Origin: Schizophyllum amplum
Taxonomy: Eukaryota; Basidiomycota; Agaricomycetes; Agaricales; Schizophyllaceae
Direction of reading: 5' to 3'
DNA length: 35,513 nt
Assembly: GCA_007026445.1 (NCBI GenBank)
Contig: VDMD01000202.1
Span: 1 to 35,513 of the forward strand
Shown: positions 9,202 through 20,620 of the stretch, one piece after another
Layout of the letters: the number at the start of each line of letters is the position of its first letter
Numbering within the stretch: position 1 is the stretch's first letter
The notes under the pieces: model-generated
What the model was told of the DNA's origin: nothing
What the model saw: only the letters and a program-made list of their open reading frames with translations
The model's database searches: none
Made by a program: the position numbers and the translations under genes

Positions 9202-11787
9202 ATGGTTCATTTGGGTTATCAAACAATATGGGATTTTCCTGATGATAGTGCGCGGAAGTCCGGTGCGCAGAACAACAAGAAACGCGCCAACGAGCGGGAG
9301 ATCTTTCGACCTCTTGGTCGCATCATCGAGGGCATTGTTAAATCTTTGCAGGGCCGCCGACCGACTTGCAAGTACGTTCACGAACCTTACGAAACGCAGT
9401 CGGACACGCTTGGAGGCCAAAACCATATCGACGGCTGCCTACAGCTCTTGCAAACCACCTCGCCTCCATTACCCGGGTATACAAAGATCCCTACGGCAGA
9501 TGTCGCCGTGAACTTCGGGTTCAAGATATCGGACAGTCCCGAGGCGAAGCGAGTTGTGAGTCTTCCCGACCATCCTTACATTCGGGAGCCTGACGCCAGA
9601 CAGGATCGCTGGAAAGTGGTGTATCCGGCGTATCACAACATGCACTCGGACTGCGGCCGGACACATACCTACAGCGTGCGTTCTCGGTCATTGTAGTATA
9701 TACATTGCATACTCACGCACGAGCTCAGGTCACCGCGGAAAACGATACCATGGCCGCGTGGTACTATTCTCAATCGCATGCTGCCTAGGTTCGGATCAAG
9801 CCCCTTCACGCGCGCGCACGCGAGTATACCTTCCTTTTTTGGACTATTAAAAAAGCCTCCGCGAGCTTGCGAAGGACGCGGCACGCCGCGTGCCGGAGCG
9901 CGGGGCTTGCTCCGAACCTACATGCTGCCAAGTCCGCCGATTTCAATCTATCGGTAAGCCCGCTCCGCCTATTGTGTTGAGGTGCAAGATTTCTCACAAT
10001 AAGGGGCAGCAAGTCCGCACCGTCGTCGCGGTCCTCGCGAATCTCCTTTTCTCCAATCCCGAAGACCTTGGCTATGATAGCAATATCAAGAGGATCATCG
10101 AGCGCAACGAACACGGCGAATTCGTCCTCCAATACTTGTACCGAGTGGCAGGTGCGAAGGGGCCCCGGTTCTTCAAGACGGTGCAGTGCATCGCGGAGTA
10201 CGGTGGCCTGGTCATGACGGGCCGCGCGACACGAGCGTGGGAGGTCGTAGAGGTCCACAGCTTCGACAATCCGACGCCGCTTCCGGACGTGGCGTCCAAA
10301 GTACTTAGGGATGTCTGGCTAAACGACACTGCTCGCACGGAGAGCGAAATCCAGCAAACCATGTTCGCCCTCTGCGATGCATTGGCTTGCGAGTTCCCGG
10401 CCGATGACGATCCAAGGCTCGTGGGCGTCGACGAGGAAACGAAGAACACTATACACCGACGACTTTTGGACAAATCGTACAAGGACCTGTTTTTGACCAT
10501 CGAAGCAGACTCGGGTCGCTGTGGCGCGAAATCACGAAGCGTGCCCGCGAACTTCACCCCTGTCCCAAACATTTTTGCACGGCCGGTATACGTCAACAAG
10601 GGGGGTTCGAAGCAGGGCGCGGACATGCAACGGGCCTCAGGTTCGATCTCTCGAGACACGGTTAGTGTCTCGAAGCCGGTCTCGACGTCAGATCAACCAC
10701 GTGCGTTCGAATGCAAACAGCGCAACTTTGTGGTCTACAAGGAGGTCTGTAAGGCACTGGATAAGGTCGAGGATTTACACGAGATTGCCAAGGCCATGCT
10801 CGATTGCCTTCTAGGTAGGTTTACTCTGCTTCTGTATCAATATCTGTGCTTATTTGCCTACAGCGGTGCAAATCTTGTTCTTGATCTGCTGGATTCATCG
10901 CGACATCAGCTCGGGCAATCTCCTGTCCTACAAGGGCCACGGAAAGCTGGGTGATTTGGAGTATGCGAAGGAATTCAACTTGAACGTAGGAGGTCATTCA
11001 GATCCGAAGACGGTGCGTACGCGATAGCCAGAGGTGCAGAGTGCTTATACAATGAATCAAGGGCACGCCATTTTTCATGGCGGTCGAGATCGAGAAGCGG
11101 AGGTATCTGTATATACCACCACCCTCTCGTGCAAACGCCCTTAACACGGAAGTCGAAGAGGACGACGTCATGGAGGACGAAAGGGCCGCGACGCCGCAAC
11201 TCGTTCGCCACAACTTCCAACACGACTTGGAGTCTTTCTTCTGGATCCTGGTGTGGCTCATTCTCACCCATATTCCAAACCAGGCTTCTCGTTCTGTCGC
11301 AAACACCCTCTTCCAGCATCACTCGACGGCACTGCAAGAGCGTGAAAACTTCCTCACGAGAGAAGATGATTTTCTGCATTCGCTAGCTTGTTTGCGATTG
11401 GACGCAGACCTTCCACGTGGCTTGCATAAGCCCCTAGGCATAATCCGCCAAGAGCTGTACTACTTTTACATGCATCGGGAACTTCGGCACACCGACATGG
11501 GCACGTATGCTCCCGTGTATCTCTCAATACGCTCGGCCTTGACACGACTCGCCAACATCGCACCGCCCGGAAGGGTCGCCCTGCAGCAACCGCCTCCGCC
11601 ACCGACTGCCAGCAAGTCTGGCCATCAGTCGAGCACTCAGCCCGACACCACCAAACGCATGGCCGAGCGGCTCAAAAACCCCGACATACAGTACCGTCCG
11701 CATATGTCGACGCAGAAGCGCACGCTGGAGGATACGGAATTGGACGACGACGAGGCACCTCAGAGCAAGCGCCATGCTCATCATTGA
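9202..11787 (+). CDS. FunK1-type fungal protein kinase, interrupted by an in-frame TAG
   Basis: A member of the FunK1 kinases, which are greatly expanded in mushroom-forming fungi and whose substrates are mostly unknown. Modelled exons are 9202-9675, 9729-9953, 10010-10814, 10864-11012 and 11062-11787. Introns are 49-56 nt and phases agree, for about 792 codons, a normal family length. Kinase motifs: WIHRDISSGNLL (catalytic loop, from about 10888), GKLGDLEYAK (DLE in place of DFG, typical of FunK1), GTPFFMAVEI (from 11062) and HDLESFFWILVW (from about 11221). The C-terminal tail is Pro/Gln-rich and ends in a basic, nuclear-signal-like stretch. The oddity is an in-frame TAG at 9786-9788 in exon 2, where no acceptable intron removes it; the segment after it (9789-9953) is a poor family match. 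The gene is therefore either a pseudogene, a read-through case or carries a base error. The ATG at 9202 is the first in frame. Confidence 0.8.
9786..9788 (+). other. In-frame stop in FunK1 exon 2
   Basis: TAG is in the frame set by the upstream exons. Downstream exons resume a strong kinase match in a compatible phase. Confidence 0.6.
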
Positions 11788-11996
11788 GGTGAGCACTCTT
11801 TCATTCCACCGTATCGCATGAGTTCACGAATCGTGCAGGCTCGTGCATATCAGGAGGATAGTGAGAGCGGCCTCCTGCTCCATCGGTTCCCATGTTCAAG
11901 CGCAAGAGGGGGCATACCTGGGGCATACTGCAGACAACATTCTATAGCCCTCATTGGCCCGCTGTACTCTGTCCATGAGAATGTTACGATCCATCA

Positions 11997-14436
11997 CTAC
12001 AGCCATATCCATACGATCCATCCCCCTAGCATTATTGCAGTCATCGGCACCAGCCCAATTTTCATCCGGGCGGCGCCGTTCGTCACGCTTCCGCGCGACG
12101 TGCTGCCTAGTTGCCCGCGCTGCTTGCCCGTCATCCCGTTCGCTGTTGCTAGCACGCTCGGATCGACTGTCGCCGTGTTCAGTGTCTTTGTCTGTGCCGT
12201 CGTCGCGAAAGTCTTCGTGCTCTCTTCTCCTGAACCGCCCTCGTCGGTCAAGAACACGAGGGCGAAGCCAGGCGCGGGCACGGATATGTTGCACGACTCG
12301 CCGTCGCAAGTCACTGTGTGCACGTCCAGGTCCCCGCGTAGCACGCCGTCTACCTCGAAAGTGTTGCCGAATGTCTGCAGACGTAGCACATTCAGTACAT
12401 TGATAACGGACAAGCAGACTCTTGCTGACCTGCCCCGCGTAGGAGATGTCCGACACCGCTGCGACAGATGCGGCCGCCGACTCGAAGTACTTGACGCGCA
12501 CGCTCCCGGGCAGCCCCGCTGCGCGGATTGTCACGGCGTAGTTGTGCGCGCCCGATGCGTCAGTCACATAGTTGAACAGCGCGACGCGTGCAAGGGCGCC
12601 ATTTTCGTAGATAGCGTACTGCGGGGTCCAAATGCTGCCTTCGTTGCCGCCGATGTCCAGCACCTGCGCAGTACCCGAGGGCCCAGAGCCTCGCCGAGAA
12701 TGAGTGCGCTGTAGAAGATAGAGCCAATGGTAAACTCGGAGTACGCGCTGCGACTGCCGGGAGGTGCTAACAGGGCATCAATTTGCAGTCCGAGAACAGT
12801 AGAGAGAATGTACCGGTGAAGGGCTACGGTGACGATGTCAGCATGGAACTAAGAACCAGAGCTAGGTGGCACTCACGTTGTAGAAGACGTTTTGACCGCC
12901 GACATGGAGCATGCCTTTTGTAGACGTTATAAGCCGATCGTGCAAGCCAGACGAAGGCTGGACTTACCTCCAGAGAAATTGCTGTACGCCAATTGTAAGC
13001 CGTAGTCGAGCGCCCATAGCGCCGCACCGTAGCTGTTGGAAATACCGGAGAAGCCACCTGAAAGATGAGCCCTTGCCTCTTCAAAGACGAGTCCCCGACT
13101 CACCGCAGCTAGCCGTGTTCGTTTCAAGCATGTAGAACGGTAGACCCGAACCAAGCGCAATTTGACTCGAGTTCAGGTATGGCTGAATCAATGATACCGG
13201 CGCCGTGTGGTTCAAGAAGAGCGGAAACTCGTCCTGGTCGACTTTCGGGGAGCCGTTGGCGCCGTACATAGCGAAGCAGTTATTGTCCGGGTAGCTAGAG
13301 GCGTTTAGCAAGACAGTCGCGGGGATGCTGTAAGCGGCCTCTTACTGCTCAACGGCCAGTATTCCCAGACTCTCCCTGTGCCGGTCGATGAACCCCGTGT
13401 TCCAGACGTCCTCCGGCACCCAGTCGCCTGTAGCCACGCTTGGCCCGATGAGGAAGTCTTGCACGCGGATGTCCGCGGCTGCCAGAGCAGACGCGCAAGA
13501 CCCAAATTCGTCGGAATACGTAGCGGGGCTGTATCCGTCGTCGCGGTGGCCGTGGCTACAGTAACCGTAAGCAGGGCTGCGGTGTAGATCAAACAAGAGT
13601 TACTACACACGCCGCGTATAGATCTGGCTCGTTTCCAATTTGCAATCCAATGAGCTTGTCCTGCAGAATCTGCGTCCCGTACTGCGCGATCTCGAGGCGC
13701 CAGTTGGTATCGTTGAAAGGAACGCCTACCACAGGTCAGATTCATGCCACAAATACGAACAGGACACGTACCGAGAATCCAGTGCAAGTCCACTAACGAG
13801 GACACGTTGGACATGAGGTAGAACATGTCCATGGTATATATGACAGCGGGAGTCTCGGTCTTGGGGAACCGTAAGTACCACTTGCCTTGTCAAGAAGCGA
13901 TACATACCGGATTCCGCGAGTCTGCCTTCTGCTTCGAAACCGCCTTCCCGCCATCCAGCTCGTCAACCATAAAAGCAAACTCCTGCGTGTTGCCTCCCAA
14001 CCGGATGCGAACCGGCCCGCCACGCTCGACCAGGTTTTGCATAAGATTCAGGAAAGGCGGCTGCAGGTGAGTCGAATTACGCCCGACTTGCGGAAGAATG
14101 GCATTAGATCTTGGCGCATATCCCCGGGCATAAATTTTACTCACTGACTTGGTTCATAACGGACATTTCGATGGAAAAGCCCCATAGATTACCGTAAGTT
14201 TGCGCAATACCTAGCCCAGTGACGGTGTCGTTCGAAGGCTGCAGCTCGATAGTAAAATCATTAGTCGGGGTATCTGGGGGCAATGGAGCTTCGAGGGTTG
14301 AGGTATTATAGGCCGCGTACGTCGTTGCCGTGGCTGCTGGTGCGTCCGTTGCCGAGTAAGGCTGCTGGCCGTAAACGGTGACTGCTCGAGCGCATCCGAG
14401 AGCACACAAAATCAAGTAAAGAGCGAGTGACCACAT
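11997..14436 (-). CDS. Glycoside hydrolase family 79, secreted, probably GPI-anchored; one frameshift
   Basis: GH79 enzymes are beta-glucuronidases and heparanase-like hydrolases acting on glucuronic-acid-containing glycans outside the cell. Eleven exons fit: 14436-14149, 14060-13908, 13859-13772, 13725-13611, 13555-13346, 13294-13104, 13057-12968, 12914-12877, 12823-12814, 12766-12430 and 12374-11997. The product starts with a signal peptide (MWSLALYLILCALGCARA). It has the family strand VRIRLGGNTQE, the acid/base glutamate in GNEPDLYA and the likely nucleophile glutamate in FYMLETN. The beta-rich C-terminal domain follows. The last about 20 residues are hydrophobic after a Ser/Thr-rich linker, as in a GPI signal. 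Exon 10 is one base short: the frame shifts in the run at 12679-12684, and adding one base makes the total 633 codons. The first intron's donor (GTCAGT) is weak, so that border is less certain. Divergent from SUS1, convergent with FunK1. Confidence 0.88.
12814..12823 (-). other. 10-nt microexon of the GH79 gene
   Basis: A 10-nt exon flanked by 53-nt and 47-nt GT-AG introns supplies Pro-Phe-Thr and restores phase between the conserved GGQNVFYN and APPGSRSAYS segments. Skipping it breaks the frame. Confidence 0.75.
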
Positions 14437-14728
14437 ATTGGGCCAACGGTCTCGGCCAGACCCAGTAGGCGCTACGTTAGCCAGTTAACGAGCAAGACGA
14501 TTGGCGGTTCGGGAGAAAGGAAAAAGTCCAACTACTACTAGGAAACGAGCATGATTGGGCACGTGCTCGGCCCGGTTTCCCGGGCCATCATTCGTGTCTG
14601 CCATCTCAACTGAACTTCAGCGTTCGTCTTCGTTTTCATCCTGAAGCCTCAGGACTCGGGTCGGGCACGCGGCTCACAACTGGCCTGCTCAAGGCCTGCG
14701 CTGGGCATTCCTCCGATATCTCGGACGT
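14437..14728. promoter_or_regulatory. Divergent promoter region between GH79 and SUS1
   Basis: 292 bp separate the two start codons, so both promoters must lie here or overlap the genes. No clear TATA box. It contains the palindromic GGCCCGG/CCGGGCC-like stretch CGGCCCGGTTTCCCGGGCC at about 14568-14586. Confidence 0.5.
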
Positions 14729-15128
14729 ATGCCTCCCCGGGCGGCGGCTCCGTCGAATGGCCGCCCATACGTGTTGAACGGTACCTCCAAGGCGCCCCCG
14801 GACGCCGTCGAGCAGGAACTCCTTCGACGGCTGCTCGCTTCGCCTGAATGGGTCCGCATCCGCGCGACTTTACATGCGCGGCTGAACGAGGCGGGCTGGG
14901 TCGATGACCTCTACATCCGCGCGAGCTCGCGGACAGCGAACTCCCTGACGGCCGTCACGGCGCAGGACCTAATAGATGTCCTTGGGCCGCACGCGCATGG
15001 TGATTGCAGACCTGTCTGTGTGAATGTTGGTTGACGAGTTGAGTCTTGCAGCTGCAGTGCCGGTGGCAGTCAAGCAGGAGATCATGGGCATGATCAGAGC
15101 CTTCCTCGATCGCCAAGTCGCTTCATAG
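14729..15128 (+). CDS. sus1: SUS1/ENY2 homologue, SAGA and TREX-2 subunit
   Basis: Sus1/ENY2 is a small helical protein shared by the SAGA deubiquitinase module and the nuclear-pore TREX-2 complex, linking transcription to mRNA export. Exons 14729-14999 and 15052-15128 (52-nt intron) give 115 residues, close to the usual about 100. Seen in order: a Pro/Ala-rich N-terminus, a helix around LLRRLLASPEWVRIRATL, the motif LNEAGWVDDLY (family hallmark, L-x-E-x-G-W-x-D-x-L), and a C-terminal VPVAVKQEIMGMIRAFL helix. The frame joins exactly across the intron. The ATG at 14729 is the first in frame and leaves a slightly long N-terminus. Expected to be constitutively expressed. Confidence 0.88.
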
Positions 15129-15751
15129 CACATACCCCTTGCCACACTACGGCCTACTTCATGATATGGTGCTATACCCGGCCAGATATGAACTCTACTC
15201 CCCTCCGCAGAACGTATCGCGACACTCGAGGAACACGGCACCTTCGATCGACTCTCAACGCTATGAACTACCATGCAGGGTCGGATCATCCCACCATACG
15301 CTCCCGCTGGACGCCGCCTCTCATCCTTCTTCTCGAAGGCGCTGCACCTGCTCCAAGAGCCTATACCTACTGCGCTGTAAAGGGTCATGACGCCCCGACC
15401 TCACTCACCATGGTCACCAAACGGATTGACGCACAGCCCGGAGGCCGAGTATCGCCCTCATGTGCGGCATAATAGAGGTATCGAATGTGCATCAACTTGG
15501 AAGGAGGGAGAGGCGATGGTCGCGCAGGTGCTGATTGTCCTCCTTGTGTTTCTCCATTGCGCGGCCTCAGCCATCCTACTTGTTCTACGACCATCTCACC
15601 ATCTTATCAATGAATGTTGTTGACGTCAGACTCCGTACACCACACTCGTCGCACAGACCAGGCGCAGACCATCAAGCTCGATTCGCAGCAAAGAGTAGGT
15701 GCGTTCATCGTCTTTGTACTGACATACAAGACATGATCACAATAGTTCCCT
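15129..15751. other. Intergenic, no supported gene
   Basis: Convergent intergenic space between SUS1 and the Dabb gene. A 103-codon plus frame (15161-15472) and overlapping frames have no recognisable content. Confidence 0.4.
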
Positions 15752-16364
15752 TCAAGCAAAGACATGGTCGTCGAACGTCAATGCGATCGCATCGGCAAGT
15801 AGTGGTCGGAAGGATCCCTGTGTGCCACATTCAGTTCTACGCACCACCAACGACGAACAAGTACCCACCGCAAATTTCTGGTGCGCCGGGTCCTTGAGAA
15901 GGAAATACTGGAGATCGTCGGTGTTCTGTGAAGGTACGGTTAATATCGGCTGGGACTAGCCCGTAGGCAGGGCTCGCGGGCATCGTTTATACTCATCCGT
16001 GCCTGTAGTAAGGAGCCACCAACTCACCTCGAACTCAAAGACGAACGTCCACTGCCACTCCTTCGCCAGCTTGCCGAGCAAACCCTCCGTAATCTGGGCG
16101 AAGCGTCAGCATGTTTCTACTCACCTTGGTATGCAGTCTCCTGTCACTCACCTGCTTTCCGCCCCTTACAGAGAGCATGTAGGATACGCCATCAGCCTTC
16201 TTGCACGAGTTCTGAAACCGACGAGTCAGCTCGTAGCCTAATCGAGCGAGGCATCAACGAACAACTCTCACCTTCAACTCAGATACGCCCTCAAACAGAC
16301 TACGTGCGGCCGACAAGTCGGTGTCGTCCTTGAGCTTGAACGTGATGACGTGCGTGGCGGGCAT
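15752..16364 (-). CDS. Stress-responsive A/B barrel (Dabb) domain protein
   Basis: Dabb proteins are small dimeric alpha/beta barrels, some catalytic, often stress-linked. Five exons (16364-16272, 16211-16152, 16093-16028, 15925-15869, 15817-15752) encode 113 residues, almost entirely the domain. Seen: the first strand THVITFKLKDDTD, a helix ending in FEGVSELK, WQWTFVFEFE, and the family signature LLKDPAHQKFA followed by FRPLLADAIALTFDD. All introns are phase 0 GT-AG; intron 3 is 102 nt, the others 51-60. The ATG at 16364 directly precedes the first strand. The substrate cannot be inferred. Confidence 0.85.
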
Positions 16365-16529
16365 GACTATGGATGGCTTGACTTCCGGATGGGAGTGGTG
16401 TCGTGTCGGAGAGGTTGAACGAGCGTTGGGCTATGTTTGACTCAAACCGACGATGACTGAGTCTGCGACAGGGGGGTAGACGTGGGGAGCTCACACTGGT
16501 ATTGGTCTCTCTTTCATGCACATTGGACC

Positions 16530-16536
16530 TTATATA
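16530..16536 (-). promoter_or_regulatory. TATA-like box upstream of the Dabb gene
   Basis: TATATAA on the minus strand, about 165 bp before the start codon, leaving room for a 5' UTR of about 130 nt. Confidence 0.45.
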
Positions 16537-17249
16537 CGCTCCCCCCTTAGCCCACATTCGACCACAGCTGAGCAAGCCAAGTGATGGCTGCCGCATTTGG
16601 CCAATGCCCCCATCTGCTATATTCCGGCGGGGCGGAAATGACCTCTGCCGCATTTTATGGCCATTGTTCATTGGGAACACTCCTTCTTCTGCCTCTATCT
16701 TCAACATATAGTTACAGCGAACGAACCGAATGTGGTACCATGACTCTTGTAACGTCTTGCCACCGGGATTCTTGCGTCAGGCTCTCAATGTTGGTTCATA
16801 GCTAGACCAGAAGAGCCATTACATAGAATAGGAAGTGCTTCAATAGCCTTCATCTGGGAAAAATACCGTATAGTAATCCAACTGTGTCAGACTCGCGACC
16901 ACCGTAGAGCGACCGAGGATACAAGGTTGATCTTCGAAAATTCTAGAAAGGCAACTCTTGTACTCCGTGCCAGCCTCCCTCAAGCGTCCCTCATGAGCGG
17001 GTCACTGGCACTGATCACCATCCGTAGCGCAGCACGGACATTTCCTATGATATCCAGAACACAAAGGCAGTTGACGCTCCGAGCAGGGCAACTCGAAATA
17101 AGTTACTCGACGTGTGACATCCAGAAGTTCCCCTCCGTCAACATCACATCCGGAGCCCGGGTTACGTAGCGATCGCTTGTTTCCCCCTCCCATCATCGTG
17201 CCAAGCGACACGAACCGACACGAAGCACGACGAACCGACACGACAGCCC
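16537..17249. other. Divergent intergenic region, Dabb/SFT2
   Basis: No gene supported. The last 50 bases before SFT2 carry short reiterations of CGACACGA/CGAAC, probably 5' UTR. Confidence 0.4.
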
Positions 17250-18271
17250 ATGGCGCCCTCAACCGAACAGAACTTCCGCGCCAACCTCTCCCAATTTCGC
17301 TGGGCGCGCGGCGCCGCCGACGACTCGCAGCCCATTGCGGACCAGCAGGCGACGGCTAACCCCTTCGCGCGCTTCTATCAGACTATAGCCAGCGACTACA
17401 TCCCGCTGCGCTCGAGCGAACGCTCCAACGAGGATGAGGCGTGGTTTGCGCTGTCACGATGGGAGAGGTGCGTTAGACGCTTCTGTGCGTGGGGACGTAG
17501 TTGACGCGGGACGCGCAGATTACTAGGATTCGGCGGCTGCCTCGCTGGTGCAGCGGTGTGCTTCTTCGTGGCGTTTATGACGCTGCCATTGCTGGCTGTC
17601 AGGTGCGTGCTGGGGTTTAGCAAGGGATAGCAGATTGCTGATGGCGCGTTGCAGGCCAGCGAAGTTCGCGCTTGCATTCAGGTAGGATGATGAACTGTCA
17701 AGCTGAAGGGCCACAAGCTTACGTTGTACCCTATCACAGCCTGGGTAGCGTACTTGTTATGTTCGGGTGCGTCTTGAAGCTCTGGACATCCGTGACAAGT
17801 GCTAACGAAAGCCCTGGCAGGTTCTCCGTCCTCATTGGCCCTATAAATCACATCAAGCACCTCGTATCAGCAGAGCGACTGCCATTCTCCCTCGTCTACT
17901 TTGGTAGCTTGGGGTTGACACTGTACTTCTCTTTGGGGGTGAGTGCGCTTTCACTTGCTCCCCTTGCATTCCTCTTCTCGACACCAGCGCAATTCCACGG
18001 ACGCCCATGATCAATTTGCGTCCCCCTTTCCCTACTCGTACCAACGAACATTGCGGTCGACATCACTTGTCTTCCTGAATCCACTTTGGTTCAGATATAG
18101 AACTCATAGTCTATGCAGAGACACTCCTACATTGGCTCACTCATCGCCGCCATCGTCCAAGTCGTCGCGCTGGTCTCGTACGTCTTGGCCTACTTCCCCG
18201 GTGGGACGCAAACGCTTCGGATGGGTGGCCAGCTAGCGCTGCGCGGAGCAGGGAGCTTGCTGCCGCGGTGA
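17250..18271 (+). CDS. sft2: SFT2-like vesicle transport membrane protein
   Basis: Sft2/Got1-family proteins are tetraspanning membrane proteins needed for fusion of endosome-derived vesicles with the Golgi. Exons 17250-17467, 17519-17602, 17655-17681, 17740-17766, 17821-17938 and 18119-18271 give 208 residues with consistent phases. Seen: a hydrophilic N-terminus with DYIPLRSSERSNEDEAWFAL, then FGGCLAGAAVCFFVAFMTL (TM1), LGSVLVMFG (TM2), FSVLIGPINHIKHLVSAERL (a conserved loop), LGLTLYFSLG (TM3) and IAAIVQVVALVSYVLAYFPGG (TM4). Two exons are only 27 nt. The last intron (180 nt) is longer than the rest, so its acceptor is slightly less certain. No lesion was found. Confidence 0.92.
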
Positions 18272-18738
18272 TGCACGTCTACTGTGACGATGCCTCTTTC
18301 TCGACGAATAGTTGTCCTATACGACCTCGCTTATGCCCTCGGGAAACTGTGATTCTCCCAACTCAGACGGAGGTCCCCTGTTGGCGGTTGCTTCTTTGTG
18401 TACTTCATTCCGCTGGTCGTGTACGCGAGGAATCAGGACAAGCGGGATGGCATTGCTTTACTTACGTAACCTTATTCTATGATCAATATTCCTGGTCTCT
18501 GGTGGATCCACAATATACCATACAGTATACCACTAGCGGACCTCTATCGATGTTTACGAAAGTTGGGAACGCTCCGTTGAAATCTCGACTTGAACTTCGC
18601 GCATGAACTCAGCGCGCCGTATCCCCGGAAGAGTGAAGTGTTGATGTTTGTTTGCCTACATTTATGACCAACGGTTGAAATCCCAACTTGGAATATTCGT
18701 GTCATCACCAGCACAGGTTCACGGCGTAGAGGGCCAAG
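18272..18738. other. Intergenic, no supported gene
   Basis: No recognisable coding sequence. A loosely repeated block (GTTGAAATCTCGACTTG at about 18577 and GTTGAAATCCCAACTTGG at about 18674) precedes the APH gene. Confidence 0.4.
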
Positions 18739-19542
18739 ATGCTCCTCGCCTTCCTCTGCGAAGTTTATATCTTCGTCCGAGGATGCTTCGAAAAGCGCTT
18801 CGGCCGACTCATGCTCATCCCTCTTGGCTTCGTGCTCAAAATTGGCGACGCCAGCGTTGGCGCTGAAGCAGACACGCTTCGTTTCATTCGGGAATACACC
18901 TCCATTCCGGTACCACGCGTCTACGCCGCGGACCGTGCTTTCGGGCGCACATATTGTCTTATGGAAGAAGTGAAGGGCGCCGAGGAGCTTCACTTCGTAT
19001 GGCGCGAGCTGTCTGCGAAGCATCGCGGTCTCGTACTGGACCAGCTCCGCGATGTCATTCGCCAGCTGCGAAGCCTGCGACCACCGCCCTGCGTTCTGTC
19101 CGGCGCTATCTGCTCGCTCTACAACGAGGCCACGAGGGATAGCCGTATTGCCTCAGCGCCGCCCCTTGGACCCTTTCCCAACGAAGCTGCATTCAACGAC
19201 CGCCTTATTAAGGCTTCGGAATTATTCCTGGGCGACGACATACTATCTGACATTCGCCCTCGGATGCGCGAGGATCACCGCATCGTCTTCACGCATGGTG
19301 ACCTAGCACCGCGCAATATCATGGTTCGAGGCCACCGGATCGTCGCAATCCTTGACTGGGAGGAGTCGGGCTGGTATCCCGAGCACTGGGAGCTTGTCAA
19401 GGCGCTGTGGTATCCCGGACTTCCGGATGGCAAAGACCCGGAATGGAATGAGGGGATGAAGGACATCGTGGGGCGCGAGTACGAGAAGGACTACGACACT
19501 GATCACGAATTATCAGGGCGTATGGTTGGGGCATTTTAGGCT
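18739..19542 (+). CDS. Aminoglycoside-phosphotransferase-fold (APH) small-molecule kinase
   Basis: Intronless gene of 266 residues with the APH/choline-kinase fold. Fungal members phosphorylate largely unknown small molecules and are not evidence of antibiotic resistance. Seen: LKIGDASVGAEADTLRFI (N-lobe start), IPVPRVYA, the hinge YCLMEEVKG, the catalytic loop FTHGDLAPRNIMV (His-Gly-Asp...Asn), the metal-binding ILDWEESGWYP, and WELVKALWYPG. The stretch before IGDA is short, so the glycine-rich part of the N-lobe may be reduced or an upstream exon may be missing. Its 3' end faces the HW/NCRDW gene at 19730. A degraded copy lies at 20970-21515. Confidence 0.85.
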
Positions 19543-19729
19543 TTTTTAGCTGCACATAACGCTGTAGAGTAAACCTACTTGTATACCAAAGACAGACAGA
19601 CGCGAGAACATAGGATATGCATTGTTAGGGTTCGCTAATATCGCTATATAGCATGCTGATTGACCTGCGACAAAGAGATTGTGGCACCATAGCAGCCGTA
19701 CCCTAATTATCCTCCAGACGAAGAGCGCG

Positions 19730-20391
19730 CTATTGAAGATGATAGACTAGGCCTGGGGAAGGGTCAGGGAATAGGCATTTCCATAAAGCCACGCTGCATA
19801 CCGGAAGCTCTAAGGCAACGAGATGAGGCAGCGACCGCTTGTGTTGCTGACGAGCATTAGCAGAAGCTTGCGATGCGAGCCTCAGCGAGGGCAGAAGCGA
19901 GTGCTGCGTCGTGATGCGCGCGTCTGCCCAGCCCCGCGGGGACAGAATATCCTTGATAACTTCCACCACCCAGTCCCTGCAATTCCAGCCTGGGAACTTG
20001 GGTTTGGGCTGGGCGAGGTCGTGGATCAGCTACTCAAGAAGTCAGAATTCGTTCAGATAGGGCGCGTCGCACTCACCTTATTGGCGCTGTCGATGTCCTT
20101 GCGCTCCATGACGCCTATGATCACACCGCCGAGGCACTTCATCGTCTTGTTCAGCGGCATGGTCGGTACGTGGCTCAAGGACCATTCCGAGGGGCGGCCG
20201 TCGCTATAGTGGCGGTCCATAATTTGCCACACGGCAGCCTTGATCTCGGACTCGTCCTTCGATACCACAGCGACGACGGCCCAATGCAGCTGTTCCTCGT
20301 GTCCGACGCTGTAGTCATCGCGTTCGTACTGCACGATGGCAACCTCGCACTGAGTGCCCTTCTTGAATAACTTATTGAGAAGTGAGCTCAT
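19730..20391 (-). CDS. HW/NCRDW protein, copy 1 (possible permuted papain-like fold)
   Basis: I recognise no named family. Exons 20391-20077 and 20029-19730 (47-nt intron, phase 0) give 204 residues. The start MSSLLNKL aligns with MSAILNKL of copy 2, which is why 20391 is chosen over the in-frame ATG at 20478. Conserved between copies: VAIVQYERDD, HEEQLHWAVVAVVSK, DRHYSDGRPSEW, a KCLGGVI strand, then PKPKFPGWNCRDWVVEV in exon 2, and a conserved C-terminal QHSLLPSLR. A His-Trp on a strand followed by Asn-Cys-x-Asp-Trp at a helix start resembles the His-then-Cys order of LRAT/NlpC-P60-like enzymes; that is inference. Copy 1 has about 25 extra C-terminal residues. No signal peptide. Confidence 0.75.
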
Positions 20392-20506
20392 GGGGGATGG
20401 TGTCGCGAAGGCGGCGGCAAGAGAAGAATAGCTTGACCAATAACCAAATGGCTCAGAAGACGGGACCAAGGGGCCCACAAGCGCGCACTCACATCACAGA
20501 TCTAGA

Positions 20507-20597
20507 GAAGCACCGGCTATCGCCGAGCATGATAAGATGATTAGGACGTCCATATACATACTTTAAATAAGGCGTCAAGCACTTACTATGCATGTCA
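20507..20597 (-). promoter_or_regulatory. Upstream block shared with copy 2
   Basis: AAGCACCGGCTATCGCC...GGACGTCCATAT and a following TATGCATGTCAT resemble 22438-22505 upstream of the second HW/NCRDW gene. The duplication therefore included 5' sequence. It contains TACTTTAAATAAGG. Confidence 0.5.
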
Positions 20598-20620
20598 TCA
20601 ACGTTCAGCGACGAGCGTCA

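Noticed and set aside
11818..12714. 298-codon plus-strand ORF over the GH79 3' end
   Set aside because: Antisense shadow of the GH79 exons; no domain of its own.
18739..19542. Antibiotic-resistance gene
   Set aside because: The APH fold is widespread in fungal small-molecule kinases; nothing points to aminoglycoside substrates.
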